The translations under genes were made by a program, and so were the position numbers. From contig NZ_CP081496.1 in NCBI RefSeq assembly GCF_019774615.1, positions 682,001 through 746,000 on the forward strand: a stretch of DNA of 64,000 nt, given 5' to 3'. Of this stretch, positions 7,325-16,480 are shown in pieces. This DNA is from Streptomyces sp. BHT-5-2 (lineage in GTDB: Bacteria > Actinomycetota > Actinomycetes > Streptomycetales > Streptomycetaceae). The notes beneath the pieces were generated by a model, which saw nothing but the letters and a program-made list of their open reading frames with translations, was not told the origin of the DNA and made no database searches. The number at the start of each line of letters is the position of its first letter. The first letter of the stretch is position 1.

Positions 7325-8653
7325 TCAGCGGCCCTGGAGGTGGGCGGCGGCCAGGCGGACGGCGGGGAGGTCGGCGTAGAGGCGGGTGCCGGGGCATTCG
7401 GTCTTGAAGCCGTCGCGGTGGCCGGAGATGACGTGCTGTTGGACGGTCTTCCCCCTGCGGTAGAGGTTGCCGCCGCTGGAGGTCATCGGGGCGCGGCCGC
7501 GGGGGTCGGCGCCGTACAGGCCGAGCTTCCAGGCCGTCAGGCGGGCCAGGGACTCCACGGCGGCGCGTGACGGGGCGGCCTTGTTGAAGGAGCCGAGGAG
7601 GGCGATGCCGGTGCTGTCGTTGTTGAAGCCGAGGGTGTGGGCGCCGAGTACGGGTTTGGCGACGCCGCCGGCGCGGCCCTCGTAGACGGTGCCGCACTTG
7701 TCGATCAGGAAGTTGTAGCCGATGTCGCGCCAGTGGCTGCTCTTGACGTGGTAGCGGTACAGGCCGCGGATCACCGAAGGGGCCTGTGCGCAGGTGTAGT
7801 TGTTGCCGGTGGCGCTGTGGTGGACGAAGGCGGCGCGGACGGTGTGGGTGTAGACGAGGCGGGCCTCGCGCAGTCTCTCGTCGGCGCCCCAGCCGACGCG
7901 GGTGACGATGCGCGGGCGGGCGCCGATGTGGGCCGGTCCGACGGGGGCGTGGCCGCCGGCGGCGGCGATGTCGGCCTGGGCGGCGACCTGGTCGGCGGCG
8001 GGGATCTCGGTGGCGCCGGGCGGCGCGAGGGGGGCGTTGGCGCCGGCACCGGCGACGGCCGCGGGGGTGGGGGGCGGGCCGCCGCGTACGGCGGGGGTGT
8101 CCGGGCCGGGGTCGACGAGTTCGAGGCGGAGGCCGTGCGGGAGGGCGCCGGCGGCGCGGTGCGGGTCGGCGACGGTGAGGCGCAGTTGGATGGCGTCGCT
8201 GGCGCCGACCCAGAGGGGCGCGGTGCTGCCGCGGGCGCGGGTGCCCTGGGGCTCGCCGCCCGGGTCGGGGGCGTCGTCGCTGTCGGTCTGGAGGTCCTGC
8301 CAGTCGGACCAGCGGGCGCTGCCGCGGGCGCGGGTGCGGACCTGGGCGCGGCCGCGGAGGGCGGTGGCGGCGTCGTCCCAGACGACGCCGACGAGGGAGA
8401 ACGGGCGGACGGCGCGGGGTGGGAGTTCGTGGACGGTGTTCTCCTGCGGTGGGACGGTGGCGCGGGCCGTGCCGTGTGGGCCGGTCGGGCCGAGGCCGTC
8501 CAGGGGCAGGGACTGGGTGGCGCCCGGCAGGTCGCCGGCGCTCGCCGTGCCGGGCCCGGCGGCCGTCTCCGCGGGGTGCGCGGGCGGGGCCAGGGGCAGG
8601 GCGAGGGCGGCCGTGCACGCGGCGCCTAGACAGGTGGCGAGGATGGGGCGCAT
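7325..8653 (-). CDS. Secreted N-acetylmuramoyl-L-alanine amidase (PGRP/Amidase_2 type)
   Basis: A 442-residue exported protein. A signal peptide (MRPILATCLGAACTAALALP...) is followed by a ~200-residue actinobacterial N-terminal region and then a peptidoglycan-recognition/amidase domain from about residue 250. Zinc ligands are visible as AAFVHHSATGN (first His), GAHTLGFNN, and the final SGHRDGFKTECPGTRLY (His and Cys). Such enzymes cleave the amide bond between MurNAc and the stem peptide. I chose the ATG at 8651-8653, where the signal peptide begins; an upstream in-frame start adds 12 polar residues. It is followed in the same orientation by the pyrophosphorylase. Confidence 0.9.
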   Translation of the reverse strand: MRPILATCLGAACTAALALPLAPPAHPAETAAGPGTASAGDLPGATQSLPLDGLGPTGPHGTARATVPPQENTVHELPPRAVRPFSLVGVVWDDAATALRGRAQVRTRARGSARWSDWQDLQTDSDDAPDPGGEPQGTRARGSTAPLWVGASDAIQLRLTVADPHRAAGALPHGLRLELVDPGPDTPAVRGGPPPTPAAVAGAGANAPLAPPGATEIPAADQVAAQADIAAAGGHAPVGPAHIGARPRIVTRVGWGADERLREARLVYTHTVRAAFVHHSATGNNYTCAQAPSVIRGLYRYHVKSSHWRDIGYNFLIDKCGTVYEGRAGGVAKPVLGAHTLGFNNDSTGIALLGSFNKAAPSRAAVESLARLTAWKLGLYGADPRGRAPMTSSGGNLYRRGKTVQQHVISGHRDGFKTECPGTRLYADLPAVRLAAAHLQGR

Positions 8654-8779
8654 GGGGAAATCCTGGGACGGCCCGGGGCGGCTCGCCATCGCTGGTGGTG
8701 TGGGGCTTCGGCCGAACCGGTGGTGGGTACGGCCGTACCCGACTGCCCGTCAGGGTCCCTCGCGCGTACGCTGGCCGCG

Positions 8780-9538
8780 ATGAACGCCATCGATCGCACC
8801 CCCGCCGACCTGCTGGGTTCCACGCTCGCCGCGGACCCGGCCCGCCCGCTGGTGACCTTCTACGACGACGCCACCGGCGAGCGGGTGGAACTGTCCGTCG
8901 CGACCTTCGCCAATTGGGTGGCGAAGACCGCCAACTACCTTCAGGGCGACCTGGCCGCCGAGCCCGGCGACCGGCTCGCGCTGCTGTTGCCCGCGCACTG
9001 GCAGACCGCGGTGTGGTTGCTGGCGTGTGCGTCGGTGGGGGTGGTCGCGGAGGTGGGCGGCGATCCGGGCGGGGCGGATCTGGTCGTCAGCGGCCCGGAC
9101 GGGCTCGACGCGGCGCGGGCCTGTTCCGGGGAGCGGGTGGCGCTGGCGTTGCGGCCGTTGGGCGGCCGGTTCCCGCAGCCGCCGGCGGGGTTCGCGGACT
9201 TCGCGGTGGAGGTGCCTGGCCAGGGTGACCGGTTCGTTCCGTTCGTCCCGGTGGATCCGGGGGCGCCGGCGCTGGTGGTCGGCGGCGAGGAGCTGACCGG
9301 TGCCGGGATCGGGGAGCGGGCGCTGGCGGACGCCGCGGCGGCCGGGATGCCGTCGGCGCCGCGGGTGTTGTCGGGCCTGGGCTACGACAGTTGGCGGGGG
9401 TTGTCGGCGGGGCTGTACGCGCCGCTGGCGGCGGGCGGTTCGGTGGTGCTGTGCCGGCATCTGGATCGTCTGGACGGGGCGGCGCTGGCCGCGCGGGAGG
9501 CCACGGAGAAGGTCACGTTCACGGTGCCGCGGTCCTGA
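8780..9538 (+). CDS. TIGR03089 family protein (AMP-ligase-like)
   Basis: A 252-residue protein recognised as the actinobacterial TIGR03089 family, which resembles a shortened acyl-CoA synthetase/AMP-binding enzyme. The N-terminal half has the adenylate-forming-like segment RPLVTFYDDATGERVELS...NWVAKTANYL, with later blocks LVVGGEELTGAGIGERALA and GLSAGLYAPLAAGGSVVLCRH. The Thr/Ser/Gly-rich AMP-binding P-loop and the C-terminal domain are absent, so ATP-dependent ligation is doubtful. The ATG at 8780 is preferred over an upstream in-frame start. It is divergent from the amidase and precedes the first LCP gene; function unknown. Confidence 0.75.
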   Translation: MNAIDRTPADLLGSTLAADPARPLVTFYDDATGERVELSVATFANWVAKTANYLQGDLAAEPGDRLALLLPAHWQTAVWLLACASVGVVAEVGGDPGGADLVVSGPDGLDAARACSGERVALALRPLGGRFPQPPAGFADFAVEVPGQGDRFVPFVPVDPGAPALVVGGEELTGAGIGERALADAAAAGMPSAPRVLSGLGYDSWRGLSAGLYAPLAAGGSVVLCRHLDRLDGAALAAREATEKVTFTVPRS

Positions 9539-9852
9539 GGGCCGGTCCCGAGGGCGGTCCCGAGGGCCGTTCGGCGTCGCGTTCCTGACGACCGTTCGGG
9601 GTCCGGTTCCCCGGGCTCGTCGGCGCGTTCCGTGCCCGCCCGTTCCGGGCCGTCCCCGGGTGCCGGCGGGGTGTCGGCTCCCCCGTCCGGCGGAGGGCGG
9701 TTCCCGCCGGGCGGGCCGGTTCGTCCGGCCGGGGCCATGCTCGGGGTACGTACGCCCGGTGCGTACGGACCCCCGGCGCGCGGGGTGCGGCGGTCTTCCC
9801 GGCGGTGCCCGGCGCGGGGGTGTCCCGCCGACTCCGAGGGAGGCCCGCCCAC
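9539..9852. other. Intergenic region before the first LCP gene
   Basis: GC-rich with short repeats of GGTCCCGAGGGC near 9545-9570. I see no gene and cannot assign promoter elements with confidence. Confidence 0.4.
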
Positions 9853-11115
9853 GTGACCGAGAGCCCCGACACCCCGCCCGGCCGCCGGCGTCGTTCCGAG
9901 GGCGGCGGGCGGGCGCGGTTCCGGGGGTGGCCGGAGCGGCCCGCGGGGCTGCTGTGGACCGACCGGCCGGGGCCGCCGCGTACGCCGCCGCACCGCCGGC
10001 TGCGGGCCGCGGCGCTGGCGCTGACCGTGGCGATGGTGGCCTCGGCGGGGCTGGGGTGGGCCGTGTGGACGCGGTTGAACGGCAACATCCGCTCGGACCG
10101 CGCGACGGAGCGGGAGCTGGAGAAGTACGAGTCGGAGCGGCCGCCGGCGGGTCCGAAGGGCGCGCAGAACATCCTGCTGATCGGCTCGGACAACCGGGGC
10201 GGCGGGAACGGGGAGTACGGGGAGGACAGCGGCACCCAGCGGTCGGACACCACGATCCTGCTACATCTGGCGGCGAACCGCGCCAGTGCCACCGCGGTGA
10301 GCGTGCCGCGCGATCTGATGGTGCAGGTGCCGCACTGCAAGCGGTCCGACGGGTCGGAGTCCGAGCCGCAGACGGTGCAGTTCAACTGGGCGTTCGCGTT
10401 CGGCGGGGCGGCGTGTGCGATCCGCACGGTGGAGCGGATGACGCGGATCCGGATCGACCACCACATCGTCGTGGACTTCACCGGTTTCAAGAACATGGTG
10501 GACGCGGTGCACGGGGTGCAGATGTGTCTGCCGCGTCCGGTGCGGGACGACGAGGCGCATGTGTCGCTGCCGGCCGGTCGGCAGACGCTGGACGGCGAGG
10601 CGGCGCTGGGGTACGTGCGGGCGCGGAAGAGTCTGGGCGACGGCAGCGACACCCAGCGGATGGCGCGGCAACAGCAGTTCCTGGCAGCTCTGGTGAGGAA
10701 AGTGCAGAGCAATGGTGTGCTGCTCAATCCGATGCGGCTGTATCCGGTGCTGGATGCCGCGACGAGTTCGCTGACGACGGATGCCGGGCTGGCCTCGATC
10801 CGGGGTTTGTACGAATTGGTCCGCAGTATGCGGAGCATTCCCACGGCACATGTGCAGTTCCTGACCGTGCCGCGTACCGAGTACCGTTACGACCCGAATC
10901 GCGATCAGCTGGTGCAGCCGGACGCGGATCGGCTCTTCGGGCGGTTGCGCGACGATCGGCCGGTGGCGGTGGTGCCGCAGCCGCCCGCGCGGGAGGCGGT
11001 CGGCGGCGGGGACGGCAAGGCTGGGAGCCCCGGGCGCGGCGGCCGGCCGGCGCCGGGCGGGAGTTCCGCACCGGCCTTTCCGGGGAGCACCGCGGAACAC
11101 GGCGGCTGCGAATAA
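9853..11115 (+). CDS. LytR-CpsA-Psr (LCP) family wall-polymer ligase, first of five
   Basis: A 420-residue type II membrane protein: a basic Pro/Arg-rich cytoplasmic tail, one transmembrane helix (LRAAALALTVAMVASAGLGWAVW) and an extracellular LCP domain. Catalytic-site features are visible: LLIGSDNRGG, the Asp in RSDTTILLHL, and VSVPRDLMVQVP with the conserved Arg-Asp. LCP enzymes transfer undecaprenyl-phosphate-linked glycopolymers (teichoic or other acidic polymers) onto peptidoglycan. There is no LytR_C domain; the C-terminus is Gly/Pro-rich. The GTG at 9853 follows GAGGGAGG with suitable spacing. Confidence 0.9.
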   Translation: MTESPDTPPGRRRRSEGGGRARFRGWPERPAGLLWTDRPGPPRTPPHRRLRAAALALTVAMVASAGLGWAVWTRLNGNIRSDRATERELEKYESERPPAGPKGAQNILLIGSDNRGGGNGEYGEDSGTQRSDTTILLHLAANRASATAVSVPRDLMVQVPHCKRSDGSESEPQTVQFNWAFAFGGAACAIRTVERMTRIRIDHHIVVDFTGFKNMVDAVHGVQMCLPRPVRDDEAHVSLPAGRQTLDGEAALGYVRARKSLGDGSDTQRMARQQQFLAALVRKVQSNGVLLNPMRLYPVLDAATSSLTTDAGLASIRGLYELVRSMRSIPTAHVQFLTVPRTEYRYDPNRDQLVQPDADRLFGRLRDDRPVAVVPQPPAREAVGGGDGKAGSPGRGGRPAPGGSSAPAFPGSTAEHGGCE

Positions 11116-11373
11116 AAACGCCGCAAAGAGCGCCGGGAACCCGTGAAGGGAATGGGCGGATTGCCCAGTTGTAGGGAAGTGGAATTTGTCACGGGCGTCG
11201 CCCGGGGCTGAACTGGGCGGATAGTGTGAGCGATCCGGTCCGCTCGACCAGCCGACCGATCACCGTCTCCCGACGACGGTTGACCCAGTACCGAACCACC
11301 TAACGCACGATCGACCGACCGAGCGCCTTGAGGGGATGGCGCCGCGTGGTACCGACGGAGGACTCAAGGCACC
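11116..11373. promoter_or_regulatory. Long leader between LCP genes 1 and 2
   Basis: A 258-base gap, AT-richer just after the first LCP stop, that must hold the promoter and 5' untranslated region of the second LCP gene. GGAGGA at 11357-11362 is the ribosome site. A TAGTGT near 11222 could be a -10 element. Confidence 0.35.
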
Positions 11374-13143
11374 GTGGACGCGCAAGGGCGTGGGCAGGCG
11401 GGCGACAACAACGTCGACCCCGCCGATCAGTGGGTGTTCAACCCGAACACCGGCAACTACGAGTTGCGGCTCGACCCGTCGGGTCAGGGCCCTGCTCGGC
11501 CCGCCGACCGCAAGGCGCCCGGCAGACGTTCCGCGGGGAGGCCGGGTGCGGGCGGCCGCGACAGCGACACCCGTCCGCTGCCGGTGCAGCGGGGCCGCGG
11601 CGAGGACGGTGACGCGGAGCCCGCGGCGGGCGGGCGGGCGGCGCGCCGGGCGGCCGGCCGGGCCGGGTCGGCGGCCGCGGCGACGGCGGCCGGGGGTGCG
11701 GCGAGCCGCCGCAAGCCCAAGGCGAAGGCGTCGGGGCGGCGGAAGTTCCTGTACTGGACGGCCGGGGTGGTGGGCTTCGTGCTCGTCGCCGGCTGCGGTA
11801 CCGCGTTCGTGATCTACCAGCAGCTCGACGGCAACATCAAGAAGGTCGACGTCGGCGAGGAGAACTCGGCGGTCACCGACGGCCCGGTGAACCTCCTGGT
11901 GATCGGTACCGACGCGCGTACCGGCAAGGGCGACACCGGCTACGGCGACCAGGGCAGCGTCGGGCACGCGGACACCACGATCCTGATGCATGTGTCGAAG
12001 GACCGGACCAACGCCACGGCGCTGAGCATTCCGCGTGACCTGATCACCGACATCCCGGACTGCCCGACGAAGCAGCCGGACGGTTCGACGAAGGTCGTTC
12101 CGGGCCAGCGGCACGTGCGGTTCAACACGAGTCTGGGCCAGGAGGGCCGGGATCCGGGCTGCACCTGGCGGACGGTCGAGAAGCTGACCGGCCTGAAGAT
12201 CAACCACTTCATGATGGCGGACTTCAACGCCGTCAAGGACCTGTCGAACGCGGTGGACGGCGTCGAGGTGTGCGCGGCCAAGGAGATCGACGACCCGAAG
12301 TCGCATCTGAAGCTGTCGCCCGGCCGGCACGTCGTGAAGGGCGAGCAGGCGCTGGCGTTCGTCCGTACCCGGCACTCGGTCGGCACCGGCAGCGACCTGA
12401 GCCGGATTCAGCTGCAGCAGCAGTTCCTCGGGTCGCTGATCCGGAAGCTGAAGTCGAGTGCGTTCGGCAGTCCGGGCAAGCTGCTGGACGTGGCGCAGGC
12501 GGCGACGAAGGCGCTGACGGTGGACACCGGTATCGGTACCGCGAGCAAGCTACTGGACTTCGGCGACGACCTGAAGAAGGTCGACCTCAACAAGATCACT
12601 TTCGCCACCGTGCCGGTGCTGGACAACCCGCGGGACAAGGCCACCGTCGTCCTGGACACGGCGAAGGCCGAACCGCTGTTCAAGATGGTGCAGCAGGACC
12701 ACGCGCTGGCCAAGGGGGCCGCGAAGGGCAAGGGCGGCAAGCCGAGCGCGCCGGTGAAGAAGGCGCCCGCGGAGCTGGTCCGGGTCGATGTCACCAACGG
12801 GGGCGGGCCGTTCGGCTCGGCCCAGGAGACCGTGGACTGGCTGCAGAACACCAAGGGCGCGCGGCTGTCGACGAACGCCGGCAACGCGCCGGAGAAGCTG
12901 TCCGCGACGCGTCTGGAGTTCGCGCCGAACCAGGCCGACCAGGCCGCGACGCTGGCCGAGTGGATGGGCCTGCCGAAGAGCGCGTTGAAGCAGACCGGCG
13001 CGAACGCCGGTGCGCGGGTCCCGATGAAGCTGGTGCTGGGCAAGGACTTCACCGCGCCGGGTTCGCCGATCGAGGCACCGACCGAAACCCCGGAGGGCGT
13101 TCAGCACGTCAATGCAGATGACAAGAACATCTGCGCGAAGTAA
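11374..13143 (+). CDS. LCP family wall-polymer ligase with LytR_C domain, second of five
   Basis: A 589-residue protein. A ~125-residue cytoplasmic N-terminus begins with QWVFNPNTGNYELRLD and is rich in Arg/Gly/Ala. It is followed by one membrane helix (FLYWTAGVVGFVLVAGCGTAFVIY), the LCP domain (LLVIGTDART, HADTTILMHV, LSIPRDLITDIP) and, after a Lys/Gly-rich linker, a LytR_C domain (LVRVDVTNGGGPFGSAQETVDWL...). The start is GTG 11374. The short NTGNYELR motif near the N-terminus is typical of Streptomyces LCP proteins and could bind a cytoplasmic partner. It is followed by a third LCP gene in the same direction. Confidence 0.92.
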   Translation: MDAQGRGQAGDNNVDPADQWVFNPNTGNYELRLDPSGQGPARPADRKAPGRRSAGRPGAGGRDSDTRPLPVQRGRGEDGDAEPAAGGRAARRAAGRAGSAAAATAAGGAASRRKPKAKASGRRKFLYWTAGVVGFVLVAGCGTAFVIYQQLDGNIKKVDVGEENSAVTDGPVNLLVIGTDARTGKGDTGYGDQGSVGHADTTILMHVSKDRTNATALSIPRDLITDIPDCPTKQPDGSTKVVPGQRHVRFNTSLGQEGRDPGCTWRTVEKLTGLKINHFMMADFNAVKDLSNAVDGVEVCAAKEIDDPKSHLKLSPGRHVVKGEQALAFVRTRHSVGTGSDLSRIQLQQQFLGSLIRKLKSSAFGSPGKLLDVAQAATKALTVDTGIGTASKLLDFGDDLKKVDLNKITFATVPVLDNPRDKATVVLDTAKAEPLFKMVQQDHALAKGAAKGKGGKPSAPVKKAPAELVRVDVTNGGGPFGSAQETVDWLQNTKGARLSTNAGNAPEKLSATRLEFAPNQADQAATLAEWMGLPKSALKQTGANAGARVPMKLVLGKDFTAPGSPIEAPTETPEGVQHVNADDKNICAK

Positions 13144-13215
13144 GGCGGCCGGGCACACGACGGACCGCGCGGCGTGAGCCGCTCCAGCGAGTGGGGACTC
13201 CCCTGCTCATGGGGT

Positions 13216-13263
13216 CCCCCCCCCGCTTGAACGGAGTTGAGAGTGGGGGGGGGAGTTGAGAGC
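13216..13263. repeat. C10/G9 homopolymer hairpin between LCP genes 2 and 3
   Basis: A run of ten C (13216-13225) and a run of nine G (13246-13254), 20 bases apart, can pair into a strong hairpin. Two copies of GGAGTTGAGAG (about 13235-13245 and 13253-13263) overlap the G run. It lies 65 bases before the third LCP start and could act as an attenuator; the homopolymers are also prone to slippage. Confidence 0.7.
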
Positions 13264-13327
13264 TTGGGGAACGGTGCCTGCGCCGGGATACCGAGCGCAC
13301 CGGAACGGAACAACGGGGGAATGGCGA

Positions 13328-15100
13328 GTGCCGCAGAGCGGTGTGCGCGATGAGGGGCGGCAGCCGGAGCCGCGGCGGCTCGGCTGGACGGGCGGTGCCT
13401 TCGAGGACAAGGGGCTGCCGCCGGACGCGCCGGACTGGGCGGCCGACGGGGCCGTCGGCGGCCCGGCCGGCGGCACGGGCGAGGGTGCGTCCGCCGGGCC
13501 GGCCGGCGGCCGCGCCGGGCGCCGCCGGGACCGCAGGGCCGCGAAGGCCGCGAGGGGCGGCACGGGCGGGCAGGCCGGGAAGAAGGCCGGTACGGGCCGC
13601 CGGGTGCTGCGCTGGACGGCGTTGAGCCTGGGTGTGCTCCTGGTGGCCGGGGCCGCCGGCGGCTATCTCTACTACCAGCACCTGAACGCGAACCTCCGCA
13701 AGGCGGCGCTGGACCTCGGTCCGGGCGGGCTGAAGAAGCCGGAGCCGAACGCGTTCGGGCAGACGCCGATGAACATCCTGCTGCTGGGGTCGGACGGCCG
13801 GAACACCGAGAAGAACATCGAGTTGGGCGGGGCCCGCCAGGACGCGGACCGCAAGCCGCTGGCGGACGTCCAGATGCTGGTGCACGTCAGCGCGGACCGC
13901 AGCAACATGTCGGTGATCTCCATACCGCGGGACACCCGGGTGACCATCCCGCAGTGCACCGACCCCAAGGACGGCCACGTCTATCCGGAGACCACCGCGC
14001 CCATCAACGAGTCGCTGCAGCACGGCGGTCCGGGCTGCACCGTCGCCACCTGGAAGGCGCTGACCGGCGTCTATGTCGACCACTTCATGATGGTCGACTT
14101 CTCCGGGGTGGTGGACATGGCCGACGCGGTCGGCGGGGTGCCGGTCTGCGTCGACCGGAACGTCTACTCGCACGACAGCAGGGGGCACGGCAGCGGGCTG
14201 CGGCTGACCAAGGGCACCCATTCGGTCAAGGGCGTCCAGGCGCTGCAGTGGCTGCGCACCCGTTACGGCTTCGAGGACAACACCGACATCGGCCGGGCCA
14301 AGGCCCAGCACATGTATCTGAACTCGATGATCCGTCAGCTCAAGCAGGGCACCAAGCTCACCGACCCGGTGCAGCTGCGGGACCTGGCGGAGTCCGCGAC
14401 CAGCGCGCTCACCGTCGACGAGGGGCTGGGCTCGGTCAAGAAGCTCTACGACCTGGGGGGCGATCTGCAGCGGGTGCCGACCGGGCGGATCACGATGGTC
14501 ACCATGCCCTGGCAGTACGGCCCCGGGGAGCGGTACGTCATGCCGAAGCCCGGGGACGCGGAGGCCACCTTCGCGATGCTGCGCGACGACGTGGCGCTGG
14601 ACGGCAGGGGCGCCAAGGACGGCAAGGGGGGCAAGGACGCGAAGGGCGGCGGGGCGCGGCCGGCGGCCCCGTCCCCGTCAACTCCCAGGAACAAGCTGGC
14701 CGTTGTCGTACAGAACGGCACGGACGGGACGCGCGGCCCGGCCCCCGGGCGGGCGAACGACATCCAGGAACGGCTGGTGGCGCTCGGCTACACGGGCACG
14801 CGCACGGATTCCCGGCTCGTCGGCCAGGCGGGGACGACCGTGCTCTACAAGGACGCCGCGCAGCGCGGCGACGCCCTGGCCCTCGCCAAGGCGCTGGGGC
14901 TGCCCGCGGGTGCGGTGCGGGAGTCGCCGGAGGCGGCCACGGTGCGGCTGGTCGTCGGCAACGACTGGCGGACCGGCACGGACTACGCGGCGGCGGGCGG
15001 CGGGGCACCGGCGCACCAGGCCCCGAAGAGCGCGGACGCGTTGAACGCGGAGAAGGACTCCTCGGCCTGCATGAAGGTCAATCCGCAGTACACGTTCTGA
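13328..15100 (+). CDS. LCP family wall-polymer ligase with LytR_C domain, third of five
   Basis: A 590-residue paralogue of the previous gene with the same layout: a disordered cytoplasmic tail (about 95 residues), a membrane helix (VLRWTALSLGVLLVAGAAGGYLYY), the LCP domain (ILLLGSDGRN, LADVQMLVHV, ISIPRDTRVTIP) and a LytR_C domain (LAVVVQNGTDGTRGPAPGRANDIQ...). The usual Thr-Asp-Thr/Ser at the active-site strand is Ala-Asp-Val here, with the Asp kept. The GTG at 13328 after GGGGGA is preferred; a longer frame starts at 13256. The C-terminus ends in CMKVNPQYTF, like the CAK end of the second LCP protein. Confidence 0.92.
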   Translation: MPQSGVRDEGRQPEPRRLGWTGGAFEDKGLPPDAPDWAADGAVGGPAGGTGEGASAGPAGGRAGRRRDRRAAKAARGGTGGQAGKKAGTGRRVLRWTALSLGVLLVAGAAGGYLYYQHLNANLRKAALDLGPGGLKKPEPNAFGQTPMNILLLGSDGRNTEKNIELGGARQDADRKPLADVQMLVHVSADRSNMSVISIPRDTRVTIPQCTDPKDGHVYPETTAPINESLQHGGPGCTVATWKALTGVYVDHFMMVDFSGVVDMADAVGGVPVCVDRNVYSHDSRGHGSGLRLTKGTHSVKGVQALQWLRTRYGFEDNTDIGRAKAQHMYLNSMIRQLKQGTKLTDPVQLRDLAESATSALTVDEGLGSVKKLYDLGGDLQRVPTGRITMVTMPWQYGPGERYVMPKPGDAEATFAMLRDDVALDGRGAKDGKGGKDAKGGGARPAAPSPSTPRNKLAVVVQNGTDGTRGPAPGRANDIQERLVALGYTGTRTDSRLVGQAGTTVLYKDAAQRGDALALAKALGLPAGAVRESPEAATVRLVVGNDWRTGTDYAAAGGGAPAHQAPKSADALNAEKDSSACMKVNPQYTF

Positions 15101-15114
15101 CGCGCCGGGGCACG

Positions 15115-15155
15115 CGGTGCGGGGTGCGCACCACGGACGGCGCACACCCCGGGGG
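15115..15155. terminator. Stem-loop between convergent LCP and glycosyltransferase genes
   Basis: GGGGTGCGC and GCGCACACCCC (one bulge) flank a short loop between the stops of two convergent genes, suggesting a shared terminator. Confidence 0.45.
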
Positions 15156-16193
15156 CTACTCCGCGACCGGGGCGGGGGCCGGGGTCTTGACGGCCGGCCG
15201 CCGGCTGGCGATGACCTTCTTCGCGAGGGAGCGGGGGCTGGTGAGGAAGCCGACGCCCCACGACATGTGCATGGTCGCCAGGGCGAGGGGGACCTGGGCG
15301 CGGGCCTTCGGCGACAGGCCCTTGCCGGCCGGCAGCGAGCCCACGGTGATCGCGGCGAGGTAGCCGGCCGGGACGACGAGGCCCCAGGGTGTGACGGCGG
15401 CGCCGACGACCAGGCCGGCGGCGATGGCGCAGACCGCGGTCGGCGGGGCGAGGTAGCGCAGGTTGATCGACCCGGAGTGGTAGCGGGCGACGACGTGCCG
15501 CCACTTGCCGTAGTCCTTGTACTGCTTGGCCAGCGCCCTGATGCTGGGGCGCGGCCGGTACTGGACCTTCAGCTCGGGCGAGAACCAGACCCCGCCGCCG
15601 GCCTCCCGGATGCGGAAGTTCAACTCCCAGTCCTGGGCGCGGATGAACTCCTCGTTGTAGCCGCCCTGCTGCTCCAGCACCTCGCGGCGGAAGACGCCGA
15701 GGTAGACCGTTTCGGCGGGGCCGGCCGCACCGCCGGTGTGGAAGGCGGCGTTGCCCACGCCGATCCTGGAGGTCATGGCGGCGGCCACCGCCTCCTCCCA
15801 GGCGTTCTCGCCCTCGGCGTGCATGATGCCGCCGACGTTGGCGGCGCCGGTCTCCTCAAGGAGGCGTACGGCGGTGGCGATGTAGTTCGGCGAGAGCATG
15901 CCGTGGCCGTCGACGCGGACGACGACGGGGTGCCGGGACGCCTTGATGGCGGCGTTCAGGGCGGCGGGGGTGCGGCCGGTGGGGTTGGCGACGGTGTGCA
16001 CCCGGGGGTCCTCACGGACCAGTTCCGCGGCGATCTCGTCGGTGCGGTCCGTGGAGGGGCCGAGGGCGATCACCACCTCCATCTCGCCGGCGTACTCCTG
16101 GGCCAGGATGTGCCGGACGGCGTTGCGCAGGTGACGTTCCTCGTTGAGCACCGGCATGATCACGGAGACGGCCGGGAGCTGCTGCTGGGGCAT
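15156..16193 (-). CDS. Family 2 glycosyltransferase with C-terminal membrane helices
   Basis: A 345-residue GT2 enzyme. VSVIMPVLNEERHLRNAV is the first strand, VVRVDGHGMLSPNYI carries the D-x-D-like metal site, and AQDWELNFRIREAG is the E/D-W/E-D-type acceptor motif. The last ~90 residues contain hydrophobic helices (AVCAIAAGLVVGAAVTPWGLVVPAGYLAAITVG). This form is typical of transferases that build lipid-linked or wall polysaccharides. The ATG at 16191-16193 starts the conserved domain. It sits among LCP genes, so its product may be a polymer the LCP enzymes attach; that link is inference. Confidence 0.88.
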   Translation of the reverse strand: MPQQQLPAVSVIMPVLNEERHLRNAVRHILAQEYAGEMEVVIALGPSTDRTDEIAAELVREDPRVHTVANPTGRTPAALNAAIKASRHPVVVRVDGHGMLSPNYIATAVRLLEETGAANVGGIMHAEGENAWEEAVAAAMTSRIGVGNAAFHTGGAAGPAETVYLGVFRREVLEQQGGYNEEFIRAQDWELNFRIREAGGGVWFSPELKVQYRPRPSIRALAKQYKDYGKWRHVVARYHSGSINLRYLAPPTAVCAIAAGLVVGAAVTPWGLVVPAGYLAAITVGSLPAGKGLSPKARAQVPLALATMHMSWGVGFLTSPRSLAKKVIASRRPAVKTPAPAPVAE

Positions 16194-16480
16194 GGTTCCT
16201 CGGGGGTACGGCCCGCGGCGAGCCGCCATGGGGGGCGGCAGCGCCCGCCGGGAGACTGCGGTGTTCCGCCTCACGGTACCGCGAACGGGGGACCGCTTCG
16301 GACGGCAACCGGGTGGCCGGACACCGACCGCCCGGTGTGTGTCGTTTTGATGCAGATCGTACGGGTTTACGGTGGCCCGGTCCGTTCCGTGACGGGCTCC
16401 GCACCGCACCGGTCCGCGCACCGCCCGGGCCCGTCGGCCGGCCCCGCCGCCCCTGTCCCCGTCCACCGCGGAGGTGGCCC
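16194..16480. promoter_or_regulatory. Divergent promoter region, glycosyltransferase / fourth LCP gene
   Basis: A 287-base gap between divergently transcribed genes. It is AT-richer around 16330-16370 (GTGTCGTTTTGATGCAGATC). GGAGG just before 16481 is the ribosome site of the LCP gene. No individual promoter is assigned. Confidence 0.4.
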
